Shown here: positions 1 through 5,221 of the stretch, piece by piece | Layout of the letters: each line of letters starts with the position of its first letter | How positions within the stretch are numbered: the stretch's first letter is position 1 | Assembly: GCA_005240015.1 (NCBI GenBank) | Contig: SBBV01000256.1 | Span: 1-5,221 of the forward strand | DNA: 5,221 bases | Direction: 5' to 3' | DNA from: Candidatus Odyssella thessalonicensis | GTDB taxonomy: Bacteria; Pseudomonadota; Alphaproteobacteria; Bin65 | The notes under the pieces: model-generated | The model's input: the letters and a program-made list of their open reading frames with translations, nothing else | Database searches by the model: none | What the model was told of the DNA's origin: nothing | Translations under genes and position numbers: made by a program

Positions 1-284
1 ACCTTGAACGTGACGTGATAGCGCTTGAACTCGTCTTTGCGCAGAAAGCCCAAGGATTCGAGCGTGGCTGTGAAGCGTTGCGCGGCGCTCATGTCGAGAC
101 CGGCTGCCTGCGCGATCTCGCCGAGCCGCATCGGCCGGCGCGCCACGTCAAATGCCGTCAAAACGCGCAATCCCTTCTCGACCGAGCCCACGAAAAGGGC
201 GGAGGGCTGAAATTGCCGCCGCGCCCCTTCGGCCGGCGCGGCGCGCCTCGGCTTCGCTTTCGGATTGCCGTGCTTTTTCTTCAT
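1..284 (-). CDS. IclR-family transcriptional regulator, N-terminal part (cut by window edge)
   Basis: The minus strand reads from an ATG at 284-282 to the window edge, giving the first 94 residues; family members are usually about 250-260 residues, so roughly a third is present. Residues 1-30 form a basic, Lys/Arg-rich leader. Residues about 31-94 match the IclR winged-helix DNA-binding domain: an SVEKGLRVL entry helix (34-42), the helix-turn-helix RLGEIAQAAGLDMSAAQRF (53-71) with the recognition helix beginning near Met65, and the wing LGFLRKDEFKRYHV (78-91). The C-terminal effector-binding domain lies outside the window. An in-frame stop at 317-315 and the lack of another ATG support this start, although no clear Shine-Dalgarno precedes it. 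The gene is transcribed away from the crotonase and transporter genes, the usual arrangement for an IclR regulator of a neighbouring catabolic operon. Its effector is unknown. Family assignment is firm; the target is inferred. Confidence 0.88.
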   Translation of the reverse strand, partial: MKKKHGNPKAKPRRAAPAEGARRQFQPSALFVGSVEKGLRVLTAFDVARRPMRLGEIAQAAGLDMSAAQRFTATLESLGFLRKDEFKRYHVTFK

Positions 285-291
285 CGGCGTG

Positions 292-321
292 TTGACCCGC
301 GTATGGACCTGCGTCTATCCT
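292..321 (+). promoter_or_regulatory. Candidate sigma70 promoter for the rightward operon
   Basis: TTGACC at 292-297 matches the -35 consensus at five of six positions. After 18 bases comes TATCCT at 316-321, a four-of-six match to the -10 element. Transcription would start near 328 and give a leader of about 60 bases before the GTG at 389. The -35 box lies only a few bases upstream of the divergent regulator's start codon. The leftward promoter is less clear; on the minus strand only weak hexamers occur in the AT-rich part. This call rests on consensus matching alone. Confidence 0.4.
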
Positions 322-357
322 TATTACAATGTAGTTTTCAATATTAAAATGCAATAA
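321..357. promoter_or_regulatory. Imperfect inverted repeat, candidate regulator operator
   Basis: The arm at 321-333 (TTATTACAATGTA) pairs with the reverse complement of 345-357 (TAAAATGCAATAA) at 10 of 13 positions, with 11 bases between them. It lies in the only markedly AT-rich patch of the window, directly downstream of the candidate -10 and over the predicted start of rightward transcription. IclR regulators bind palindromes in divergent intergenic regions, so this is a natural candidate site for the adjacent regulator. A second small palindrome, AATATT at 340-345 flanked by TTT and AAA, sits between the arms. Symmetry and position are seen; the binding protein is inferred. Confidence 0.4.
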
Positions 358-388
358 CGCGTCCAAGAGGCGCATCGGGCGGAGCGAC

Positions 389-1963
389 GTGAACGGACTG
401 GTCGTTGAGCGGGACGGACCCATTGCGGTGCTGGCGTTGAATCGCCCGGCTTCGCTGAATGCGCTCGACGCGCCGACGCGGCGCGCCGTGTGCGCCGCGC
501 TCGCCGAGCTCGCCGCCGACACCGCGATCGGCGCCGTTATCTTCACCGGCACGGGCGAACGCGCGTTCTGCGCTGGGCAGGACGTGCGCGAGAGCGAAGC
601 GCTCGGCCGCGACGACGGCCCGCGCTGGATGGAGTCGTGGACGGCCTATTTCAGCGCCATCTCCTCGTTCCCAAAGCCGGTGATCCACGCGATCAACGGC
701 GTTGCAGCCGGCGCCGGGTTCGAGACCGCGCTGATGGGCGATGTGCGCCTCGCCGTGCCTCATGCGCGGTTCTTGATGGCCGAGATCGACATCGGCCTGC
801 CGGCCATTGTCGGCGGCTTCCTGTTGCAGACGCAGCTCGGGCTTTCGCGCGCCGTCGAAATGGTGCTGAGCGGCCGCGCGATGTACGCCGAGGAGGCACG
901 GCGCGCCGGCATCGTGCACGGGATCGTCGCACCGGCCGATCTCATTGCGCAGGCCAAGGCGCGCGCCCGCGAGCTGGCAGCAAAGCCGGCGACGGCGCTC
1001 GCGCTGACCCTCGGGAACTTCCGTCGCCAATTCCGCCGGGGCCTGGCCGAGGCCGAAGCTGCTTCGGCCGCCTATCAAAGCGAGGCCATCGCCACCGGCG
1101 AGCCGCAGCAGGCGATGGCGCGGTTCCTCGCCAAGAAGAGATCGCCGGCCGCAGGCGGCCCCCACCCTATCCGCATCAAGGAGCAACGCATGGGCAAGTT
1201 CATCAAGGTGGCGCAGGACGGAGACGTCACCATCATCACGCTCAACCGGCCCGAGGTGATGAATGCGTGGCATTCGGCGATGCGCGTCGAGATCACCGAG
1301 ACGCTGGCGAAGATGAACGCCGATCCCAAGGTGCGCGCGATCGTCATCACCGGCGCGGGGGACCGCGCGTTCAGCGCCGGTCAGGATCTCAACGAGACGA
1401 AGACTTTCGATGCCGCGCGCGCCGCCGAATGGATCGAGGAATGGCGGCGCATGTACGGTACGATCCGCGCGCTCGAGAAGCCATTCATCGCGGCGCTGAA
1501 CGGGGTCGCCGCCGGCTCGGCTTTTCAGGTAGCGCTCCTGACCGACGTGCGCGTCGGCCATGCCGGCGTGCGCATGGGCCAGCCCGAGATCAATTCCGGC
1601 ATCGCGAGCACGCTCGGCCCTTGGCTCATGAAGGAGATGATCGGGCTTTCGCGCACGATCGAGCTCACGCTCTCGGGCCGCATGATGGACGCGGCCGAGT
1701 GCCACGCGATCGGCCTGATCCACAAGCTGGTGCCGAAGGAGCGCGTGATGGAGGCGGCGCTCGAGACCGCGCGCGAGCTTTCCGCCAAGCCGCCCGTGGC
1801 GATGCGCCTCGACAAACGGCGCTTCCGCGAGGTGACCGAGGCGAGCTTCAACGATGCGCTCGAATCCGGTATCCGCATCCAGAAAGAATCCTACGCGAGC
1901 GGCGAGCCGCAGCGCGTGATGGAGAAATTCCTGGCCGAGCGCGGCAAGCGGAATTCCGCTTGA
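389..1963 (+). CDS. Tandem two-domain enoyl-CoA hydratase/isomerase (crotonase) protein
   Basis: A GTG at 389, four bases after GGAG (381-384), opens a 524-residue frame of two complete crotonase domains, twice the usual 255-270 residues. Crotonases act on acyl-CoA thioesters, hydrating or isomerising double bonds in the cytoplasm. Domain 1 spans about residues 3-255: LNRPASLNAL (17-26), oxyanion-hole segment AFCAGQD (59-65), and Glu112 and Glu132, 20 residues apart like the two catalytic glutamates of rat enoyl-CoA hydratase (Glu144, Glu164). Domain 2 spans about 270-520: LNRPEVMNA, AFSAGQD (327-333), Gln380 where the first glutamate is expected, and Glu400 in MGQPE. The domains align along their whole length and both end in GEPQxxMxxFLA, so they are tandem duplicates. 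The AGQD segment recalls phenylacetate-pathway PaaG, but that does not fix the substrate. A retained ribosome binding site before Met268 means the second domain may also be made alone. It is the first gene of the rightward set. Confidence 0.85.
   Translation: MNGLVVERDGPIAVLALNRPASLNALDAPTRRAVCAALAELAADTAIGAVIFTGTGERAFCAGQDVRESEALGRDDGPRWMESWTAYFSAISSFPKPVIHAINGVAAGAGFETALMGDVRLAVPHARFLMAEIDIGLPAIVGGFLLQTQLGLSRAVEMVLSGRAMYAEEARRAGIVHGIVAPADLIAQAKARARELAAKPATALALTLGNFRRQFRRGLAEAEAASAAYQSEAIATGEPQQAMARFLAKKRSPAAGGPHPIRIKEQRMGKFIKVAQDGDVTIITLNRPEVMNAWHSAMRVEITETLAKMNADPKVRAIVITGAGDRAFSAGQDLNETKTFDAARAAEWIEEWRRMYGTIRALEKPFIAALNGVAAGSAFQVALLTDVRVGHAGVRMGQPEINSGIASTLGPWLMKEMIGLSRTIELTLSGRMMDAAECHAIGLIHKLVPKERVMEAALETARELSAKPPVAMRLDKRRFREVTEASFNDALESGIRIQKESYASGEPQRVMEKFLAERGKRNSA
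1147..1160 (+). repeat. Small GC-rich inverted repeat in the inter-domain linker
   Basis: GGCCGC (1147-1152) and GCGGCC (1155-1160) are perfect reverse complements two bases apart; with a realistic loop this is a stem of about five pairs. It lies between the end of the first crotonase domain and the ribosome binding site of the second, where an intercistronic hairpin would be expected if these were once separate genes. No T-run follows, so it is not a terminator. In DNA this rich in G+C it could be chance. Confidence 0.3.
1178..1192 (+). promoter_or_regulatory. Internal ribosome binding site and ATG for the second crotonase
   Basis: AAGGAG at 1178-1183 stands six bases before the ATG at 1190-1192, which is in frame with the upstream crotonase and corresponds to its residue 268. 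This is a stronger site than the GGAG-GTG pair at 389. The ATG falls exactly where a normal crotonase would begin (MGKFIKV), about 20 residues after the natural end of domain 1. The signal therefore looks like a real initiation site kept after loss of the intervening stop codon, though initiation here has not been shown. Confidence 0.6.
1190..1963 (+). other. Second crotonase unit, possible separately translated 257-residue protein
   Basis: Starting at the internal ATG gives a 257-residue protein, the normal length for a crotonase family member. In its own numbering it carries the oxyanion segment AFSAGQD at 60-66, Gln113 where classical hydratases have a catalytic glutamate, and Glu133 in the MGQPE motif, which corresponds to the second catalytic glutamate. 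Keeping only this second glutamate is seen in some crotonase isomerases such as delta3,delta2-enoyl-CoA isomerases, so isomerase or another non-hydratase activity is plausible. It ends at the same TGA (1961-1963) as the fused frame. It is listed apart because the double-length frame may be expressed both ways. Confidence 0.5.
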
Positions 1964-2028
1964 GGCCGCGACAGAAGACAACCGAACGTGTGACCAGGAC
2001 CAACCGCATCTGCAACAGGGAGGACAGC

Positions 2029-3126
2029 ATGTCGATCTTTCGTGACCCGGACGCGCCGAGGACATTCCCGCTCGCCTTGACGCTCGACCGCCGCCGGTTC
2101 CTGGCCGGCAGCGGCGCGCTCGCCGCCACGGCGGCGATGGGCGATCTCGCCCTCGCACAAACCGGCGGGCGCATCGTTGTCGCCGATCCGGGCGGGCCGT
2201 TCGGACCCGCGTTCAAGGCGGCATTCCACGACTCGTTCAAGGCCGATACCGGCATCACCTCGGTGCAGATCGCGCGCGAGCACGAGCCCACGGCGCAGGT
2301 GGCGACGATGGTGAAGACCAAGAACTACACCTGGGACGTCGTGACGCTCACGCTTTCGGCGCGCGACATCCTGCACAAGCAGGGCATGCTCGAGCCGCTC
2401 GACTGGAGCCTGCCGGACATGAACGAGATCATGCCGGAGGCGCGGCATCCGGCCTGGATGGGCACCGACGTCTACTGCACGATCCTCGCCTATCGCAGCG
2501 ACAAGTTCGCGAGCGGCGGCCCGCAGAGCTGGCGCGACTATTTCGACACCGCGAAGTTCCCGGGCCGGCGTTCGATGCGGCGGAGCCCGATCGACACGCT
2601 CGAGATCGCGCTGCTCGCCGACGGTGTGGAACCCGCCAAGCTCTATCCGCTCGACGTCGACCGCGCGTTCAAGAAGCTCGACACGATCAAGAAGAACATC
2701 GCCGTGTGGTGGACCGGCGGCGCGCAGACAACGCAGCTCTTGCAGAGCGGCGAGGTCGACATGGTGCCGACCTGGAATGCGCGCGCCCAGACCGTGACTG
2801 ATGCGGGCGGGCCGGTGAAGATCAGCTGGAACCAGGGCCTCTACTCGATCGAGGGCTGGGGCATCGCCAAGGGCAATCCCAAGGCGGCGATCGCGAAGCG
2901 GTTCGTGGCCTACACCGCGAACGCCAAGCGCCAGGCGGCGTTCACGAAGGGCCTCGCCTACGGGCCGACCAACCCCAATGCCTACAAGTTCATCGACAAG
3001 GAGACCGCGGCCAAGCTGCCGACGGCGCCCGACATCTTCCCAAAGATCATCCTCGCCAAAGAGGAATGGTGGGCGGCCAACCGGCAGAAGGCCGAGGAAC
3101 GCTTCACCGCCTGGATGCTGAGCTAG
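2029..3126 (+). CDS. ABC transporter substrate-binding protein, PotD/PotF-like, Tat-exported
   Basis: This 365-residue periplasmic binding protein would capture the solute and deliver it to the permease-ATPase complex encoded next. The start is fixed by GGGAGG (2018-2023) five bases before the ATG, although the frame is open far upstream. A twin-arginine signal is visible: RRRFLAGSG (21-29), an Ala-rich hydrophobic stretch, and a likely cut after Ala43 in ALA-Q. The mature part reads as a type 2 binding fold of the spermidine/putrescine class: WDVVTLTLSARDIL near the first lobe, SGEVDMVPTWNARA around Trp249, and the strand GLYSIEGWGIAKG (270-282). Trp249 matches a ligand-stacking Trp of E. 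coli PotD, but, from memory of PotD, its next Trp and Asp correspond here to Ser273 and Glu275, and the N-terminal Trp is not evident. Polyamine specificity is thus doubtful and the true ligand unknown. The gene follows the crotonase frame by 65 bases, in which I see only the ribosome binding site. Confidence 0.9.
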   Translation: MSIFRDPDAPRTFPLALTLDRRRFLAGSGALAATAAMGDLALAQTGGRIVVADPGGPFGPAFKAAFHDSFKADTGITSVQIAREHEPTAQVATMVKTKNYTWDVVTLTLSARDILHKQGMLEPLDWSLPDMNEIMPEARHPAWMGTDVYCTILAYRSDKFASGGPQSWRDYFDTAKFPGRRSMRRSPIDTLEIALLADGVEPAKLYPLDVDRAFKKLDTIKKNIAVWWTGGAQTTQLLQSGEVDMVPTWNARAQTVTDAGGPVKISWNQGLYSIEGWGIAKGNPKAAIAKRFVAYTANAKRQAAFTKGLAYGPTNPNAYKFIDKETAAKLPTAPDIFPKIILAKEEWWAANRQKAEERFTAWMLS

Positions 3127-3146
3127 CCGTAGCCGATTGAACGAGC

Positions 3147-3176
3147 CGCGCCCGCCGCTTCATCGCGGCAGGCGCG
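3147..3176 (+). other. GC-rich intercistronic stem-loop between binding-protein and ATPase genes
   Basis: CGCGCCCGCCGC (3147-3158) pairs with GCGGCAGGCGCG (3165-3176) at 11 of 12 positions around a six-base loop TTCATC. It lies 20 bases after the binding-protein stop and 23 before the ATPase ATG. No T-tract follows, so a Rho-independent terminator is unlikely. In several binding-protein operons, for example malE-malF of E. coli, a stem-loop in this place protects the upstream mRNA so that binding protein is made in excess; the same role is inferred here. Confidence 0.55.
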
Positions 3177-3199
3177 AGCCTTGCCTTGCGCTATCGCCC

Positions 3200-4270
3200 A
3201 TGACCGCGAAGACGAAGCTCAAGACCGTCGCACTCTCGAAGAACTACGATTCAGTCGTAGCGCTCGCCGGCGCCGATATCGAAGTGCGCGAGGGCGAGTT
3301 CGTGACGCTGCTCGGGCCTTCGGGCTCGGGCAAGACGACGCTGCTGATGATGGTGGCCGGACTCGTGCAGCCTTCGGGCGGCGAGGTCTGGATCGACGGC
3401 AAGCTCTCGACCTACCTGCCGCCGCATCTGCGCGACATCGGCATGGTGTTCCAGAACTACGCGCTGTTCCCGCATCTGACCGTCGCCGAGAACATCGCGT
3501 TTCCGCTCCGCATGCGGCGCATGGCCGAAAGCGAGATCGGCAAAGAGGTGTCGCGCATCCTCGACCTCGTGCAGCTGCCGGCGGTGGCGCGGCGTCTGCC
3601 GCGCGAGCTTTCGGGCGGCCAGCAGCAGCGCATCGCGCTGGCGCGCTGCCTCGTCTACAAGCCCTCGATCGTGCTGATGGACGAGCCGCTCGGCGCACTC
3701 GACAAGAAGCTGCGCGACCAGATGCAGCTCGAGATCAAGGCGCTGCAGCGCCGGCTCGGCATCACCGTCGTCTACGTTACGCACGACCAGGAAGAGGCGA
3801 TGACGATGTCGGATCGCATCTGCCTCATGAACCACGCAAGGATCGAGCAGGTCGACACGCCCGAGACGCTCTATTTCCGGCCGCGCACCGTTTTCGCCGC
3901 GGATTTCCTCGGTGATTCGAATATCTTCAAGGCGCGCCTCTCCGCCGGGCGGCTCGAAGGGCCGGGCGGACTCATCGTACAGGGGCTCGGCAGCGGCATC
4001 GCCAGCGCCGTCACGGCGGTCATTCGGCCCGAGAGCTTGCGGCTCCTCACCAATGGCGAGGCCACGGAAGGCAGTGCTGCGGGCAAGCTCGAGAACGTGG
4101 TCTTCGTCGGCGGGTTCATGCGCCTCTTCGTGCGGCTCGCGGACGGCACGATCCTGCAGGCCAAGGGCGCCACCGCGCCGGGACTCAAGCTTCCGCCTCC
4201 GGGCCACGCGGTGCGGCTCGGTTGGCCGGCCGCCGCCACCGTCCTCCTTCCCGACGGAGGTACCAAGTGA
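3200..4270 (+). CDS. ABC transporter ATP-binding protein, PotA-like
   Basis: This cytoplasmic ATPase (356 residues) energises the importer. All nucleotide-binding motifs are intact: Walker A GPSGSGKTT (39-47), Q-loop with Gln85 in MVFQNYALFPHLTV, signature LSGGQQQR (137-144), Walker B IVLMDEP (157-163), D-loop ALD (166-168) and switch His195 in VTHDQEEA. The segment FAADFLGDSN (232-241) and a C-terminal region of about 275-350 fit the TOBE domain of PotA/MalK-type ATPases. The ATG at 3200 is preferred because the protein then begins just before the first strand as in relatives; the alternative TTG at 3137 would translate through the stem-loop and add 21 unrelated residues. Neither start has a good Shine-Dalgarno, so translation may be modest or depend on ribosomes from the upstream gene. 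The stop overlaps the permease start (GTGA), implying coupled translation. Family assignment is firm; the substrate follows the binding protein and is unknown. Confidence 0.93.
   Translation: MTAKTKLKTVALSKNYDSVVALAGADIEVREGEFVTLLGPSGSGKTTLLMMVAGLVQPSGGEVWIDGKLSTYLPPHLRDIGMVFQNYALFPHLTVAENIAFPLRMRRMAESEIGKEVSRILDLVQLPAVARRLPRELSGGQQQRIALARCLVYKPSIVLMDEPLGALDKKLRDQMQLEIKALQRRLGITVVYVTHDQEEAMTMSDRICLMNHARIEQVDTPETLYFRPRTVFAADFLGDSNIFKARLSAGRLEGPGGLIVQGLGSGIASAVTAVIRPESLRLLTNGEATEGSAAGKLENVVFVGGFMRLFVRLADGTILQAKGATAPGLKLPPPGHAVRLGWPAAATVLLPDGGTK
3244..3260 (+). repeat. Short perfect inverted repeat inside the start of the ATPase gene
   Basis: CTACGA (3244-3249) and TCGTAG (3255-3260) are perfect reverse complements around TTCAG, and a further T-G pair is possible in RNA. 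It lies about 45 bases into the ATPase gene, covering codons for Tyr16 to Val20. It may be a coincidence of codon choice; its closeness to a weak translation start is the only reason to record it. Confidence 0.25.
4256..4269 (+). promoter_or_regulatory. Ribosome binding site and overlapping GTG start of the permease
   Basis: GGAGGT at 4256-4261 stands five bases before GTG at 4267-4269, and that GTG overlaps the ATPase stop TGA (4268-4270). The near-consensus site decides the permease start and lies inside the last codons of the ATPase gene, which points to translational coupling and balanced synthesis of the two membrane-complex subunits. Confidence 0.8.
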
Positions 4271-5221
4271 GCGGCCTTGAGCGCACGCTGCGCCCGCCCT
4301 CGCGTTGGCGGACCTATGCCGGCGTCGTGCCGCTAGGTCTCTTCTTGCTGCTGCTGTTCGTCTACCCGATCGTCGATCTCTTGTGGCTGAGCTTCTTCGA
4401 TCAGGCTGGCGAGCCCTCGACCGAGCATTATCGCGCCGTCGTCGCCAATCCGGTCTGGCTGCGCGTGATGACGATCACGTTCGAGATCGCGGGTTGGACG
4501 ACGCTGTTCTGCGTGCTCGCCGGCTATCCGGTCGCCTATCTGCTCGCCACGGCGAGCGAATCGACGCGCAGCCGCCTGCTGCTCTGGGTGATGCTGCCGT
4601 TCTGGACGAGCTTTCTCGTCCGCACCTTCGCCTGGATCGTGCTGCTGAGCCAGAACGGTCCGCTCAATCGGCTCGTGGCAGCGCTCGGGCTCTCCGATGC
4701 GCCGCTCGCGCTCATCTACAACTTCACCGGCACGATGATCGGCATGGTGCACGCGCTGATGCCGCTCGCTGTGCTCACCATGCTCTCGGTGATGACCAAC
4801 ATCGACCCGCGCCTGCGCGGCGCCGCCGCGACGCTGGGCGCGCGCGGCGGCGAAACTTTCTGGCGCGTATACTTCCCGCTCTCGCTCCCGGGCGTCGCCG
4901 CGGCGGCGCTGATGGTGTTCATCACCGCGCTGGGCTTCTTCATAACGCCGGCGCTCCTCGGCGGGCGGCGCGAGACGATGATCTCGCAAGTGATCATCAT
5001 CCAGGTCCAAGATCTCCTGAACTGGAGCTTCGCCGGCGCACTCTCGGTCGTGCTGCTGGTCTCGGCGCTGCTGATCTTCGTCCTCTACGACCGCCTGCTC
5101 GGAGTCTCGACCTTGTCTGGCGAGGCGCGCTGGACGATGTCGCAGATCCGGCCGAGCAGCGCTACGGCGGAAGCACCGATCACATCGCCGATACGGCCCA
5201 AAAATGTCTTGCGCCCCGTGC
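4267..5221 (+). CDS. ABC transporter permease, PotB/PotH-like (3' end beyond window)
   Basis: The frame stays open to the window edge, giving at least 318 residues. It encodes an inner-membrane permease with six predicted helices at about 17-42, 68-95, 104-128, 150-175, 209-231 and 256-274. The PotB-type segment LPFWTSFLVRTFAW (110-123) precedes the ATPase-contact EAA loop, seen as GAAATLGARGGETFWRVYF (185-203) followed by PLSLPG (204-209). ITPALLGG (226-233) is also typical of the spermidine/putrescine permease group. The start GTG overlaps the ATPase stop and follows a strong ribosome binding site. After the last helix at least 44 further residues follow, rich in Ser, Pro and Ala, which is longer than I expect for this family. 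That could be a cytoplasmic tail, or the frame could continue into something else outside the window. A second permease should follow, because PotB-type permeases act as heterodimers with PotC-type partners; it is not visible here. Confidence 0.9.
   Translation, partial: MSGLERTLRPPSRWRTYAGVVPLGLFLLLLFVYPIVDLLWLSFFDQAGEPSTEHYRAVVANPVWLRVMTITFEIAGWTTLFCVLAGYPVAYLLATASESTRSRLLLWVMLPFWTSFLVRTFAWIVLLSQNGPLNRLVAALGLSDAPLALIYNFTGTMIGMVHALMPLAVLTMLSVMTNIDPRLRGAAATLGARGGETFWRVYFPLSLPGVAAAALMVFITALGFFITPALLGGRRETMISQVIIIQVQDLLNWSFAGALSVVLLVSALLIFVLYDRLLGVSTLSGEARWTMSQIRPSSATAEAPITSPIRPKNVLRPV

Noticed and set aside
15..347. Plus-strand small open frames opposite the IclR gene
   Set aside because: They overlap the recognisable helix-turn-helix coding sequence and lack ribosome binding sites or motifs.
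490..2028. Long open frame on the plus strand running in front of, and in the same frame as, the binding-protein gene
   Set aside because: It is very rich in Arg and Ala, overlaps the crotonase frame throughout, and has no family features. The binding protein starts at 2029 with its own ribosome binding site. The open frame is a by-product of GC-rich codon use.
1964..2028. Separate promoter or terminator between the crotonase frame and the binding-protein gene
   Set aside because: Only the ribosome binding site is evident in these 65 bases; I found neither a convincing stem-loop with a T-run nor a promoter pair.
344..2158. Long minus-strand open frame antisense to the crotonases
   Set aside because: Its composition (Arg, His, Leu, Ala) is that of a mirror frame of GC-rich coding DNA, no domain is recognisable, and the plus strand carries clear crotonase motifs over the same bases.
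3147..3176. Rho-independent terminator after the binding-protein gene
   Set aside because: The stem is strong but no run of T follows (the next bases are AGCCTTGCC), and the transporter genes continue in the same direction.
3137..3199. Upstream TTG start that would lengthen the ATPase by 21 residues
   Set aside because: It has no Shine-Dalgarno, the added residues resemble no part of the family, and the stretch forms the intercistronic stem-loop.
3251..4207. Minus-strand open frame antisense to the ATPase gene
   Set aside because: It lies within the intact ATPase gene and shows no protein motifs; it is a shadow frame.
4333..5010. Minus-strand open frame antisense to the permease, rich in Glu, Arg, His and Gln
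   Set aside because: This composition is what the reverse of a Leu/Val-rich membrane protein gene gives. The plus strand has six helices and the EAA loop in the same bases.

Overview
The window is G+C-rich, strongly biased to G/C in third codon positions, and densely packed with genes. Gene style (PotABCD-type transporter next to CoA-dependent catabolic genes, Tat-exported binding protein, divergent IclR regulator, GTG starts) suggests an alphaproteobacterium, perhaps of the Hyphomicrobiales. That placement is an inference from style and was not tested by a search.

Layout. The left end (1-284, minus strand) is the 5' part of an IclR-family regulator that runs off the window. An unusually AT-rich divergent intergenic region (285-388) holds a candidate sigma70 promoter for the rightward genes and an inverted repeat (321-357) that could be the regulator's operator. 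Everything to the right is on the plus strand. It starts with a 524-residue reading frame of two tandem crotonase (enoyl-CoA hydratase/isomerase) domains (389-1963). A complete ABC-importer set of the spermidine/putrescine type follows, as far as the window shows it: a Tat-signal substrate-binding protein (2029-3126), an ATPase (3200-4270) and the first permease (4267 to the window end, still open). A partner permease of the PotC type would be expected just downstream.

How the genes may work together. The importer would bring in a small organic solute, and the crotonases would act on CoA thioesters derived from it or from a related pathway. IclR would control the set in response to a pathway metabolite. 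The substrate cannot be read from the sequence. The binding protein belongs to the PotD superfamily but seems to lack several of PotD's polyamine-binding residues, so a polyamine label should be treated as a family label only.

Most notable points: (1) the two crotonase units share one frame with no stop between them, yet the second keeps its own strong ribosome binding site and ATG, so fusion and separate product could both be made; (2) the first crotonase keeps both classical catalytic glutamates, while the second has Gln at one of them; (3) a 12-bp imperfect GC-rich stem-loop sits between the binding-protein and ATPase genes. I saw no RNA genes, insertion sequences, CRISPR arrays or attachment sites, and no sign of a wholly new type of system.
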